The translations under genes and the position numbers were made by a program. From contig JAEUPJ010000046.1 of NCBI GenBank assembly GCA_016790285.1, forward strand, positions 56,531 through 120,530: a stretch of DNA of 64,000 nt. Reading direction: 5' to 3'. The DNA comes from Roseateles sp. Lineage in GTDB: Bacteria > Pseudomonadota > Gammaproteobacteria > Burkholderiales > Burkholderiaceae_C. Within the stretch, counting starts at the first letter, position 1. Every line of letters starts with the position of its first letter. The notes under the pieces are model-generated. The model worked only from the letters and a program-made list of their open reading frames with translations, had not been told where the DNA came from and ran no database searches. This document shows, piece after piece, positions 1 to 7,615 of this stretch.

Positions 1-591
1 CCCCTGGCGCCAGGCCAGCAGCTCATGAACGTGCGGCACGGGCTCGGGCAGCTCGGGCTGCTCGTCGCCTGACTCGGGGTCCCATTCGCGCAGCACCCGC
101 CAGGCGGGCTCGATGGCGTGGGCCAGCGTCACGCGCTGCACGCTGGGCTGCAGGTGCAGCACGAGGCCGGCCCAGTCGTCGGGGCCGAGCGCGGCCAGCG
201 CGGCACCCTCCAGCGGCGGCGCCGCGGCGGCGTCGAAGGCGCCACGCAGGGCCCAGTCCATGCGGGCGAAGTCCACGAGGCTGGCGTGCGGCACGAGATC
301 GTCACCGGCGCTGGCCATGAACCCGGCCAGGCCGTCGCCGAACCAGCGGATGGAAGGGTGGCGGCTCGGGTGGGCGGCCAGGTAGGCCTGGCCCAAGGCG
401 TCGAAGGCCTCGTCGCCCAGGGCGCGGGCCAGCGCGGTGAAGTTGTCGGTCAGCGCCGCCACGAGCCGGGCACGGTAGGCGTGGCGGTAGGCCTGCAGGC
501 CCAGGGCGAAGTCGCCCGCCAGCAGGCCGGTGGCGTCGGCGCCGTCGCGGATGGCCGCGGCCAGGCGCTGCTGGAGCGCGGCGGTCGTCAT
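1..591 (-). CDS. bufC: BufC/HvfC-type (DUF2063) bufferin maturation partner, 3' end outside window
   Basis: The reading frame begins at the ATG at 591-589 and runs off the left edge, so only about 197 N-terminal residues are present. The protein opens [18 protein letters not shown] and contains the helical N-terminal DUF2063 pattern ([27 protein letters not shown]) followed by [14 protein letters not shown]. In this family the protein assists the MNIO enzyme, probably by binding the precursor. Its ATG overlaps the TGA of the maturase gene (ATGA), so the two are translationally coupled. Identification rests on sequence pattern and context; the C-terminal half cannot be judged. Confidence 0.82.
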   Translation of the reverse strand, partial: MTTAALQQRLAAAIRDGADATGLLAGDFALGLQAYRHAYRARLVAALTDNFTALARALGDEAFDALGQAYLAAHPSRHPSIRWFGDGLAGFMASAGDDLVPHASLVDFARMDWALRGAFDAAAAPPLEGAALAALGPDDWAGLVLHLQPSVQRVTLAHAIEPAWRVLREWDPESGDEQPELPEPVPHVHELLAWRQG

Positions 592-1418
592 GCCGAAGCC
601 GCCAGTCGTCGTGCCACGGCCAGCTCGGCCAGCAGGCTGTCCAGCGGCGGGATGTCGTCGTCGCGCTCGATCATGGTGGGCACCGCGCCGAACCGCCGCA
701 CGGCGTCCTGGTACAGCGCCCAGACCTCGTCGCGCACGGGGTGGTCATGGGTGTCGATGACGATGTCGCCGCGGTCTTCATGCCCGGCGAGGTGGATCTG
801 CCGCACCGGCTCGACGGGGATGCCGGCCAGGTAGGCCTGCGGGTCGAAGCCGTGGTTGCGGCTGGAGACGTAGACGTTGTTCACGTCCAGCAGCAGCTGC
901 GCGCCGGTGGCCTTCAGCAGCTGCGCGATGAAGGCCCACTCGGTCATCTCGTCCGCCGCGAAGCGCACGTAGCTCGACACGTTCTCCAGCACGAGCGGGC
1001 GGCCGAGGATGTCCTGCACCTGCGCCACACGGCCGCCGACATGGTCCAGCGCCGCGCGCGTGAGCGGCACGGGCAGCAGGTCGTGCAGCTGGCTGTGGGC
1101 GTCGGCGCTCCAGCACAGGTGGTCGGACACCCAGCCCGGCTCCAGCCGGTCGGCCAGGGCCTTGAGCTCGCGCAGGTAGGCCACATCCAGCGGCGCCGGT
1201 CCGGCCACCGACAGCGACACGCCGTGCATGACCAGCGGGTAGTCCGCCCGGATGCGGTCCAGGTGCGCCAGCGGCGGCCCGCCCGGCACCAGGTAGTTCT
1301 CGGAAATGATCTCCAGCCAGTCGGGCCGCACGTCAGCACCCACGCCCGCCTCGAAGGCCGCGTAATGCTCGACGCGCAACCCCAGGCCAAAGCCTTGGAT
1401 CTTGGTCATGTGTTTCAT
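588..1418 (-). CDS. bufB: BufB-type multinuclear non-heme iron oxidase (MNIO, DUF692), bufferin maturase
   Basis: A TIM-barrel DUF692 protein of about 276 residues. Conserved family elements are visible: [44 protein letters not shown] and MIERDDDIP, which supply the His, Asp, Asn and Glu ligands of the iron centre in MNIO enzymes. Such enzymes modify cysteines of a small exported precursor, here the upstream bufA product. Two in-frame ATGs lie at 1418 and 1409; the second ([12 protein letters not shown]) fits the family start well and either could be used. A longer upstream frame to 1457 is unlikely because it enters a GC-rich hairpin region. The gene lies between precursor and partner genes in the usual A-B-C order. 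Confidence 0.9.
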   Translation of the reverse strand: MKHMTKIQGFGLGLRVEHYAAFEAGVGADVRPDWLEIISENYLVPGGPPLAHLDRIRADYPLVMHGVSLSVAGPAPLDVAYLRELKALADRLEPGWVSDHLCWSADAHSQLHDLLPVPLTRAALDHVGGRVAQVQDILGRPLVLENVSSYVRFAADEMTEWAFIAQLLKATGAQLLLDVNNVYVSSRNHGFDPQAYLAGIPVEPVRQIHLAGHEDRGDIVIDTHDHPVRDEVWALYQDAVRRFGAVPTMIERDDDIPPLDSLLAELAVARRLAASA

Positions 1419-1500
1419 CTGAACGGAAGGGCGCGCGCCGCAGGCGCCGCGCCGCATCCAGCAGCACCTGCGGATCTGGCTCCGCCAGTCCGCACGGTGC

Positions 1501-1515
1501 GCCCCCTCGGGGGGC
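1501..1515 (-). terminator. GC hairpin between bufA and bufB (attenuator-like)
   Basis: GCCCCC-TC-GGGGGGC forms a near-perfect hairpin just downstream of the bufA stop and about 85 bases before bufB. There is no U-run, so it may be an RNA-stabilising or partial-termination element lowering maturase expression relative to precursor, or simply part of a dispersed intergenic repeat. Confidence 0.4.
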
Positions 1516-1538
1516 CGGCGTCAGCCGGTAGGGGGGTC

Positions 1539-1793
1539 TTACTTCTCCACCTTGCCACCGGCCTTGGTGCACTCGTCAGCCGACTTCTTGCTGACCCAGC
1601 CCTGGCCCTTGCAGCCGTTGTGGCCCTTGCACTCGCTCTTGGCGGTCTTGCACTCGGAGGTGCCCTTGCAGCCGTTGATGCCAGAGCACTTGACCATGCC
1701 GTCAGCAGCCATCGCGGTCGTGGGCACGGCGGTGGCGAAGAGGGCAGCAGCGGCGGCAGCGATGCCCAGGCCGGTCTTGAGGGATGCGTTCAT
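1539..1793 (-). CDS. bufA2: BufA-type bufferin precursor (CKG-repeat, periplasmic metallophore)
   Basis: An 84-residue exported peptide. Residues 1 to about 28 form a Sec signal peptide (hydrophobic IAAAAAALFA core, AMA-A cleavage site). The mature part is short and Cys-rich, with cysteines at about 36, 42, 48, 55, 61 and 75 in repeated C-K-G / E-C-K units. This matches the CKG type of bufferin precursor rather than the classic DUF2282 type; the '2' in the symbol is a best guess. Bufferins are ribosomally made peptides whose cysteines are modified by the MNIO enzyme and which sequester copper. The start ATG at 1793 was chosen because GGAG lies 8 bases upstream and the signal peptide begins there; a 16-residue upstream extension is possible but unlikely. 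Confidence 0.85.
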   Translation of the reverse strand: MNASLKTGLGIAAAAAALFATAVPTTAMAADGMVKCSGINGCKGTSECKTAKSECKGHNGCKGQGWVSKKSADECTKAGGKVEK

Positions 1794-2018
1794 GGAGGTC
1801 TCCAAACAGAAAAAGGAAGTGGTTGAGATCGGGTTCACCACAGGTCGATCCGAGAAGACCTCGCATCGACTTGCCTGCTTGCGTCGGCGTGACCTGGCCA
1901 GTCCTTACAGCCGGCGGTCAGATTCTGATGACCTGGCGTTATGACTGCAATGGCGGCCGGCATTCGTCGGGCCCGGCGCCAGCCGCTAGAGTCCGGCAGC
2001 TTGCCGCCACCTGATCCC

Positions 2019-2900
2019 ATGCTGAACACCGAAACCCCGAGCACCCGTCACCCCGACCTGGACACCTACGCCACGCCGGCGCTGCTGGATGCGTTCGTCG
2101 ACGACCAGACCGCCGCGGTGGCCGCCGTCAAGGCCGCGCTGCCGCAGCTGGCCGCCGCGGTGGACGCCGCGCTGCCGCGCATCCGCGCCGGCGGCCGGCT
2201 GCTGTACGCCGGCGCGGGCACCTCGGGCCGCCTGGGCGTGCTGGACAGCGTGGAGCTGCACCCGACCTTCTCCTGGCCGCGCGAGCGCGCCGTGGCCGTG
2301 ATTGCGGGCGGCGAGGGCGCGATGTTCGTCGCCGTCGAAGGCGCCGAGGACGACCGCGCACAAGGCGCTGCCGACCTGGCGGCCCTGAACCCCGGCCCCA
2401 ACGACGTCGCCCTGCTGCTGGCGGCCTCGGGCGGCACGCCCTACGTGCTGGGCGCCATCGAGGCCGCGAAGGCGGCCGGCGCGCTCACCATCGGCTTCGC
2501 CAACAACCCGGGCGCGCCCGTCACGCGCGAAGCCGACATCGGCGTCACGCTGGACACCGGCGCCGAGGTCATCTCCGGCAGCACGCGGCTGAAGGCCGGC
2601 ACCTCGCAGAAGATCGCGCTGAACACCTTCTCGTCGGCCCTGATGGTGAAGCTCAACAAGGTCTACGGCAACCTGATGGTGGACCTGAAGGCCACCAACG
2701 CCAAGCTCGTGAAGCGCGCGCTGGCGCTCACCGTGCGCGCCAGCGGCGCGAGCGAGGCGCAAGCGCAGGCCGCGCTCGAACAATGCGGCCACCACGTGAA
2801 GACCGCGCTCGTGATGCTCAAGCGCGGCATCGGCGCGGCCGAAGCCCGGGCGCTGCTGGATGCGGCGGACGGCAGCGTGAGCCGGGCCCTGTCCGCATGA
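2019..2900 (+). CDS. murQ: N-acetylmuramic acid 6-phosphate etherase
   Basis: A 293-residue SIS-domain lyase that cleaves the lactyl ether of MurNAc-6-phosphate to GlcNAc-6-phosphate and D-lactate in the cytoplasm, a peptidoglycan-recycling step. Diagnostic stretches are YAGAGTSGRLGVLDSVELHPTF near residue 60, the SGSTRLKAGTSQK phosphate-sugar segment near residue 190, and KVYGNLMVDLKATNAKL, all typical of MurQ, plus the short C-terminal helical region. The ATG at 2019 (MLNTETPSTRHPDLDTY) fits the family length; an upstream ATG at 1941 would add 26 unrelated residues. It overlaps the next gene by 4 bases and is the first gene of a wall-recycling operon. Confidence 0.95.
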   Translation: MLNTETPSTRHPDLDTYATPALLDAFVDDQTAAVAAVKAALPQLAAAVDAALPRIRAGGRLLYAGAGTSGRLGVLDSVELHPTFSWPRERAVAVIAGGEGAMFVAVEGAEDDRAQGAADLAALNPGPNDVALLLAASGGTPYVLGAIEAAKAAGALTIGFANNPGAPVTREADIGVTLDTGAEVISGSTRLKAGTSQKIALNTFSSALMVKLNKVYGNLMVDLKATNAKLVKRALALTVRASGASEAQAQAALEQCGHHVKTALVMLKRGIGAAEARALLDAADGSVSRALSA

Positions 2901-4192
2901 GCCGGCAGGCGGCCACGCCGGGGCAGTCGTCCCCCTGGGCGTGGATCCCCACGCTCTACTTCGCCCAGGGCATCCCGTACGTCGTCGTCATGACGCTGTC
3001 GGTGGTGCTCTACAAGAACCTGGGCCTGTCCAACACCGACCTCGCCCTCTACACGAGCTGGCTCTACCTGCCCTGGGTCATCAAGCCGCTGTGGTCCCCG
3101 CTGGCTGAACTGTTCGGCACCAAGCGGCAGTGGGTGGCGGTGCTGCAGTTCTTCGTCGGCGCGGCGCTGGCCGGCGTGGCGCTGACCATCCCGACCGAAC
3201 ACGTCGTGCAGCTTTCGCTCGCGGTGTTCTGGCTGATGGCCTTCGCCTCCGCCTCGCACGACATCGCCGCCGACGGCTACTACATGCTGGCGCTGCCCCA
3301 GCACAGCCAAGCCGCCTTCGTGGGCGTGCGCTCCACCTTCTACCGGCTGGCCAACATCGGCGGCCAGGGCGGCCTCGTCTACCTCGCCGGCGAGTTGACC
3401 GAACGCACCGGCAGCGCCGTGAAGGCCTGGAGCCTCGTGTTCTGGCTGCTGGGCGCGTTGTTCGTGGGGCTGGCGCTGTGGCATGCCTTCGTGCTGCCGC
3501 GGCCGGCGGCCGACGTGAAGGGCCCGGGCCACCGCGCCGCACGTGGCCTGGCGCGCGAGTTCCTCGCCGTGTTCGCGAGCTTCTTCAGGAAGCCCGGCAT
3601 CGCGGTCATCCTCGGCTTCCTGCTGCTGTACCGCTTCCCCGAGGCGCAGCTGCTCAAGCTGGCCTCACCCTTCCTGCTGGACCCGGTCGACAAGGGCGGC
3701 CTGGGCCTGTCGACCAAGGCGGTGGGCATCGCCTACGGCACCGTCGGCCTCACCGCGCTGACGCTGGGCGGGCTGGTGGGCGGCTGGGTCATCTCCCGCG
3801 TGGGCCTCAAGCGTGCGCTGTGGCCGCTGGTGCTGGCCATGCACGTGCCCAACGTCGCCTTCCTGGCGCTGGCGCTCACGCACCCGACGAGCCTGGCCGT
3901 CATCAGCGCCGCGCTCGCCGTCGAGCAGTTCGGTTATGGGCTCGGGTTCACGGCCTACCTGATGTACATGATCCACGTCGCCGAAGGCCCGCAGAAGACC
4001 GCGCACTACGCGATCTGCACCGGCTTCATGGCCCTGGGCATGATGATCCCCGGCATGTGGAGCGGCTGGCTGCAGGACCACATCGGCTACGTGCCGTTCT
4101 TCGTGTGGGTGCTCGTGGCCACGGTGCCCAGCTTCATCATGGCGGCGCTGATCCAGGTGCCCGAGAACTTCGGCCGCAAGGAGGACGCGTGA
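2897..4192 (+). CDS. AmpG-like MFS permease (muropeptide / anhydro-sugar uptake)
   Basis: A 431-residue major facilitator with about 12 hydrophobic segments. The opening WIPTLYFAQGIPYVVV and WLYLPWVIKPLWSPLAEL are hallmarks of the AmpG / SLC33A1-like branch. AmpG brings GlcNAc-anhydroMurNAc muropeptides across the inner membrane. Position directly after murQ (ATGA overlap) supports a role in importing the sugars that MurQ processes; the exact substrate cannot be read from sequence. The following gene starts inside its stop codon, with an AAGGAGG site just before the end of this gene. Confidence 0.85.
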   Translation: MSRQAATPGQSSPWAWIPTLYFAQGIPYVVVMTLSVVLYKNLGLSNTDLALYTSWLYLPWVIKPLWSPLAELFGTKRQWVAVLQFFVGAALAGVALTIPTEHVVQLSLAVFWLMAFASASHDIAADGYYMLALPQHSQAAFVGVRSTFYRLANIGGQGGLVYLAGELTERTGSAVKAWSLVFWLLGALFVGLALWHAFVLPRPAADVKGPGHRAARGLAREFLAVFASFFRKPGIAVILGFLLLYRFPEAQLLKLASPFLLDPVDKGGLGLSTKAVGIAYGTVGLTALTLGGLVGGWVISRVGLKRALWPLVLAMHVPNVAFLALALTHPTSLAVISAALAVEQFGYGLGFTAYLMYMIHVAEGPQKTAHYAICTGFMALGMMIPGMWSGWLQDHIGYVPFFVWVLVATVPSFIMAALIQVPENFGRKEDA

Positions 4193-5322
4193 ACCAGCGC
4201 CTGCTCAGCCTCGACGCCTTCCGGGGCTTCGCCATCGGCGCCATGCTGCTGGTCAACAACCCCGGCGACTGGGGCCATGTGTACGGCCCGCTGCTGCACG
4301 CCAAGTGGCACGGCTGGACCTTCACCGACTGGGTGTTCCCGTTCTTCGTGTTCATCAGCGGCATGGCCATGACCATCAGCCTGGCGCGCCGTGCTCAGGC
4401 GGGGGCCGACAAGACCGCCCTGCTGCTCACCACCGCGCGGCGCGCCGCCGTCATCATCGGCATCGGGCTGCTGCTCAACCTCATCCCGAGTTTCGACTTC
4501 AGCACCGTGCGCATCCCCGGCGTGCTGCAGCGCCTGGGGCTGTGCACGCTGGCCGCCGCGCCCATCGTCATCTGGTGCCGGCCGCGCGGCGTGGCGCTGT
4601 GGGCGCTGGCGCTGATGGCCGTCTATGCCGCGCTGCAGCTGTACCTGCCGGTGCCCGATGCCGACGGCGTCGTGCACACCGGGCTGCTGGAGCCCGGCAA
4701 GGACGTCGGCGCCTGGCTCGACCGCGCGCTGATGGACGGCCACCTCTGGCGCCAGGCCAAGACCTGGGACCCGGAAGGGCTGCTGTCCACGCTGCCGGCG
4801 GTGTCCTCGCAGCTGCTGGGCGTGCTGGCGGGCTATGTGCTGGCGTCGGCCCGGCAACCCGCCGAGAAGACGATGACCTGGGTCCTCGCCGGCCTGGCCG
4901 CGCTCTGGCTGGGCCAGGTGCTGGACGCCTGGCTCATGCCCATCAACAAGTCGCTGTGGACGCCGTCCTTCGTGTTCACGATGGCGGGCTGGGCCTGCGT
5001 CGTGTTCGCCGTCTTCTACTGGCTGCTGGACGCGCAGCCGCAGCCCCTGTCGCGGGCGCGCTGGGCGCGTGCGCTGCACCCGCTGGTGGTGTTCGGCATG
5101 AACGCCCTCTTCCTGTTCGCCCTGTCGGGGCTGGTCGCCAAGATGCTCTACACGGTGAAGTTCGCCGATGGCCGCACGCTGGGTGCCACGCTCTACGCGC
5201 CCTTGCGCGACTCGGGCCTCGCCCCCGTGAATGCCTCGCTGCTGCATGCGCTGGCCTTCGTGGCGGTGATGTATGCCGTGGCCTGGGTGATGTACCGCAA
5301 GCAATGGTTCGTGAAAGTCTGA
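4189..5322 (+). CDS. NagX-type membrane acyltransferase (DUF5009, heparan-alpha-glucosaminide N-acetyltransferase-like)
   Basis: A 377-residue multi-spanning membrane protein beginning at a GTG that overlaps the TGA of the permease gene and is preceded by AAGGAGG. The N-terminus carries the family signature RLLSLDAFRGFAIGAMLLVNNPG followed by WTFTDWVFPFFVFISGMAM. Relatives (COG4299, NagX, human HGSNAT) are associated with amino-sugar handling and move acetyl groups across the membrane. About ten hydrophobic segments are visible. In this operon it most plausibly acts on an amino sugar derived from the wall, which is inference. Confidence 0.85.
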   Translation: MNQRLLSLDAFRGFAIGAMLLVNNPGDWGHVYGPLLHAKWHGWTFTDWVFPFFVFISGMAMTISLARRAQAGADKTALLLTTARRAAVIIGIGLLLNLIPSFDFSTVRIPGVLQRLGLCTLAAAPIVIWCRPRGVALWALALMAVYAALQLYLPVPDADGVVHTGLLEPGKDVGAWLDRALMDGHLWRQAKTWDPEGLLSTLPAVSSQLLGVLAGYVLASARQPAEKTMTWVLAGLAALWLGQVLDAWLMPINKSLWTPSFVFTMAGWACVVFAVFYWLLDAQPQPLSRARWARALHPLVVFGMNALFLFALSGLVAKMLYTVKFADGRTLGATLYAPLRDSGLAPVNASLLHALAFVAVMYAVAWVMYRKQWFVKV

Positions 5323-5326
5323 TGCC

Positions 5327-6616
5327 GTGAAACGCCGCCACCTCCTGAGCCTGGCCTCCGCCCCGCTGCTCGCCGCATGCGCCACCCCGCCCACGCCGGC
5401 GCCCACGCCTGCCGCCCCGGTTTCCCCGAGCGAGGCTGCGCTCGGTGCGGTGACACCGCCCGCGCCCGGCCCCGCCGCCTCCGCGCCCCTCGTGACCCCA
5501 CCGCCGCGCGAGTGGCGCGCGGCCTGGGTGGCCACCGTCGCCAACATTGACTGGCCCAGCAAGCCGGGCCTGAGCGCCGCCGCCCAGCAGGCCGAGATCC
5601 GCGCGCTTTGCGACACGGCGGTGAGCATCGGCCTGAACGCCCTCATCCTGCAGGTGCGCACCGCGACCGATGCGCTGTATGAATCGAAGCTGGAGCCCTG
5701 GAGCGAATACCTCACCGGCACGCAGGGCCAGCACCCCGGCTACGACCCGCTGGCCGTCTGGATCACGGAGGCCAAGGCCCGCGGGCTGGAGCTGCATGCC
5801 TGGTTCAACCCCTACCGCTCGCGGCACAGCACGGCCAAGTCGCCGGTGGCCGACAGCCACGTGAGCCGCACCCACCCCGAGTGGGTCAAGCGTTATGGCG
5901 ACCAGCTCTGGATGGACCCGGGCGAGCCGCAAGCCGCCGAGCACACGCTGGCCGTGGTGCGCGACTGCCTGAGCCGTTATGCGGTGGACGGCATCCACAT
6001 CGACGACTACTTCTACCCCTACCCCGTGCAGGACCCGGCCACCAAGCAGGAGGTCGACTTCCCCGACGAGCCCAGCTGGCAGCGCTACGTGAGCGGCGGC
6101 GGCAGCCTCGCCCGCGCCGACTGGCGCCGCTACAACGTCAACTCGCTGGTGCAGCGCCTGTACGCGCTGGCCCACGAGGTGCGCCCGGGCACCCGCGTTG
6201 GCATCAGCCCCTTCGGCATCCCCAAGCCCAGCGCCCGCCCGGCAGGCATCAGCGGCTTCAGCCAGTACGACAAGCTCTATGCGGACGTCGAGCTCTGGCT
6301 GCGCGAAGGCTGGCTCGACTACCTCGCGCCCCAGCTCTACTGGCCGCGCGCCCAGACGGCTCAAGCCTTCGAGCCGCTGCTGCAGGCCTGGCGCGCCGCC
6401 AACCCGCTGGGCCGGCCCATCCACCCGGGCCTCTTCACCAGCCGCATCAACGACACGCCGCAGAGCTGGCAACCCGAGGAGGTGCTGGCGCAGATCGACG
6501 TCATCCGGCGCCAGTCCCCGGGCAGCGGCCACATCCACTTCAGCATGGCCGCGCTGTCGCAGAACCGCAAGGGCATCGCCGACGCGCTGCGCACCGGGGC
6601 CTACGCCAAGGCCTGA
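5327..6616 (+). CDS. DigH-like GHL10 lipoprotein glycosidase
   Basis: A 429-residue lipoprotein, GTG start 4 bases after the previous stop. The signal peptide ends in the lipobox LLAAC, followed by a Pro/Ala-rich spacer to about residue 60. The catalytic domain opens REWRAAWVATVANIDWPSKPGL and contains NALILQVRTATDALYESK, ELHAWFNPYRSR and DGIHIDDYFYPYP, all classic for glycosyl-hydrolase-like family 10 (COG1649). E. coli DigH of this family cuts denuded glycan at the division site. Together with MurQ and the AmpG-like permease it suggests a periplasmic step that releases glycan for recycling. Its 3' end overlaps the convergent DeoR gene by 16 bases. Confidence 0.9.
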   Translation: MKRRHLLSLASAPLLAACATPPTPAPTPAAPVSPSEAALGAVTPPAPGPAASAPLVTPPPREWRAAWVATVANIDWPSKPGLSAAAQQAEIRALCDTAVSIGLNALILQVRTATDALYESKLEPWSEYLTGTQGQHPGYDPLAVWITEAKARGLELHAWFNPYRSRHSTAKSPVADSHVSRTHPEWVKRYGDQLWMDPGEPQAAEHTLAVVRDCLSRYAVDGIHIDDYFYPYPVQDPATKQEVDFPDEPSWQRYVSGGGSLARADWRRYNVNSLVQRLYALAHEVRPGTRVGISPFGIPKPSARPAGISGFSQYDKLYADVELWLREGWLDYLAPQLYWPRAQTAQAFEPLLQAWRAANPLGRPIHPGLFTSRINDTPQSWQPEEVLAQIDVIRRQSPGSGHIHFSMAALSQNRKGIADALRTGAYAKA

Positions 6617-7383
6617 CCGGCACCCAGCACCCGCTTCACGCCCGCCACGCGGAAGGCCGAGAGCAGGCCAGGGTCGGCCTGCCGGTCCGTCACGAGCACG
6701 TCGACATCGGCCGCGGGGCAGATCTGGATGCGGCTGGCTTCACCCAGCTTGCTCGCATCGGCCAGCACCACGCGCTGACGCGCTCGCGCGAGCATCGCGC
6801 GCGCCACGGTGGCCTCGTGCCAGAGGTAGTCCATGGCACCGTTGGCCGCGTCGAAACCCACGGGCGATACAAACGCCCAGTCCACCTGCAGCCGGCCGAT
6901 CTCGGCGACGGTCTGCTCGCCGTAGGTCGCGGGCACGTCGGTCTCGAGCCGGCCGCCCAGCAGGCGCACCTCGTTGCCGGGCGCATGGGCCAGCACCGTG
7001 GCTGCTTCGAGCGAGTTGGTGACGATCACCAGCCCCTCCTTGCGAGCCAGCTCCTCGGCCAGGGCCAGCGTCGTGGAACCGGCATCCAGGAAGCAGGCCT
7101 GGCCCGGCTCGATCAGGGCGGCTGCCAGGCGAGCGATCTCGTGCTTTTGCGGCAGATGCAGGCCCGTGCGTTCGACATAGGCCGGCTCGGGTCGGGCGGC
7201 GGCCGCGGGCGGCACTGCGCCGCCGTGCACCCGCGCCAGCTGGCCGCAGCGTTCCAGCTCGATGAGGTCGCGCCGCACGGTCTCGCGTGACACGCCCAGG
7301 CTCTCGGCAAAGTGCTCTGTGGTCAGGCGCTGATGGGTCTGGAGCAGGTCCAGGATGCGGCGGTGTCTCTCGGCGACCCACAT
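6601..7383 (-). CDS. DeoR-family transcriptional regulator
   Basis: A 260-residue regulator. Residues 1-60 form the DeoR helix-turn-helix (ERHRRILDLLQTHQRLTTEHFAESLGVSRETVRRDLIELE), followed by the sugar-phosphate-sensing domain with the DAGSTTLALAEEL and VTNSLEAATVLA motifs. The family usually binds a phosphorylated sugar or polyol. The ATG at 7383 gives the canonical N-terminus; an upstream start would add 36 residues with no family match. It is divergent from the phosphate-ester locus, so that locus is the likely target, possibly sensing a product such as glycerol 3-phosphate (inference). Confidence 0.9.
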   Translation of the reverse strand: MWVAERHRRILDLLQTHQRLTTEHFAESLGVSRETVRRDLIELERCGQLARVHGGAVPPAAAARPEPAYVERTGLHLPQKHEIARLAAALIEPGQACFLDAGSTTLALAEELARKEGLVIVTNSLEAATVLAHAPGNEVRLLGGRLETDVPATYGEQTVAEIGRLQVDWAFVSPVGFDAANGAMDYLWHEATVARAMLARARQRVVLADASKLGEASRIQICPAADVDVLVTDRQADPGLLSAFRVAGVKRVLGAGQALA

Positions 7384-7445
7384 GAGCGGCTGGCGCGGCG
7401 ATGGCAAAAAGGTGCCGCCAAGTGGGCCAGCATTTCGTGGCGCCT

Positions 7446-7493
7446 GTGTGAATTCGAGGGTGGTTGTGGAAATCCGTGGAAATCCCTTCACAC
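7446..7493. promoter_or_regulatory. Candidate operator: inverted repeat enclosing a tandem direct repeat
   Basis: GTGTGAA (7446-7452) and TTCACAC (7487-7493) are a perfect 7-base inverted repeat 41 bases apart. Between them GTGGAAATCC occurs twice head-to-tail (7466-7475 and 7476-7485). Repeated 10-base units in the gap between a DeoR gene and its divergent target resemble DeoR-family operators. Function is inferred from position only. Confidence 0.5.
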
Positions 7494-7501
7494 CCGACGT
7501 T

Positions 7502-7519
7502 CTGTCGCAGAACTGTCGT
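7502..7519 (+). promoter_or_regulatory. Candidate Pho box upstream of the TonB receptor
   Basis: CTGTCGC-AGAA-CTGTCGT has the 7-4-7 direct-repeat layout of PhoB sites (CTGTCAT-N4-CTGTCAY), with five of seven consensus bases in each half. It sits 97 bases before the receptor start. The following -10 element is weak, as usual for PhoB-activated promoters. Confidence 0.6.
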
Positions 7520-7615
7520 GGATTTTTGTGACATTGCGCCGGTCACGCCACCCGTCGCGGCGATTGCCACGACGGGTCATCTGAGCCCTCCAAAGCGCCT
7601 CGCGCCCCCCAAGCC

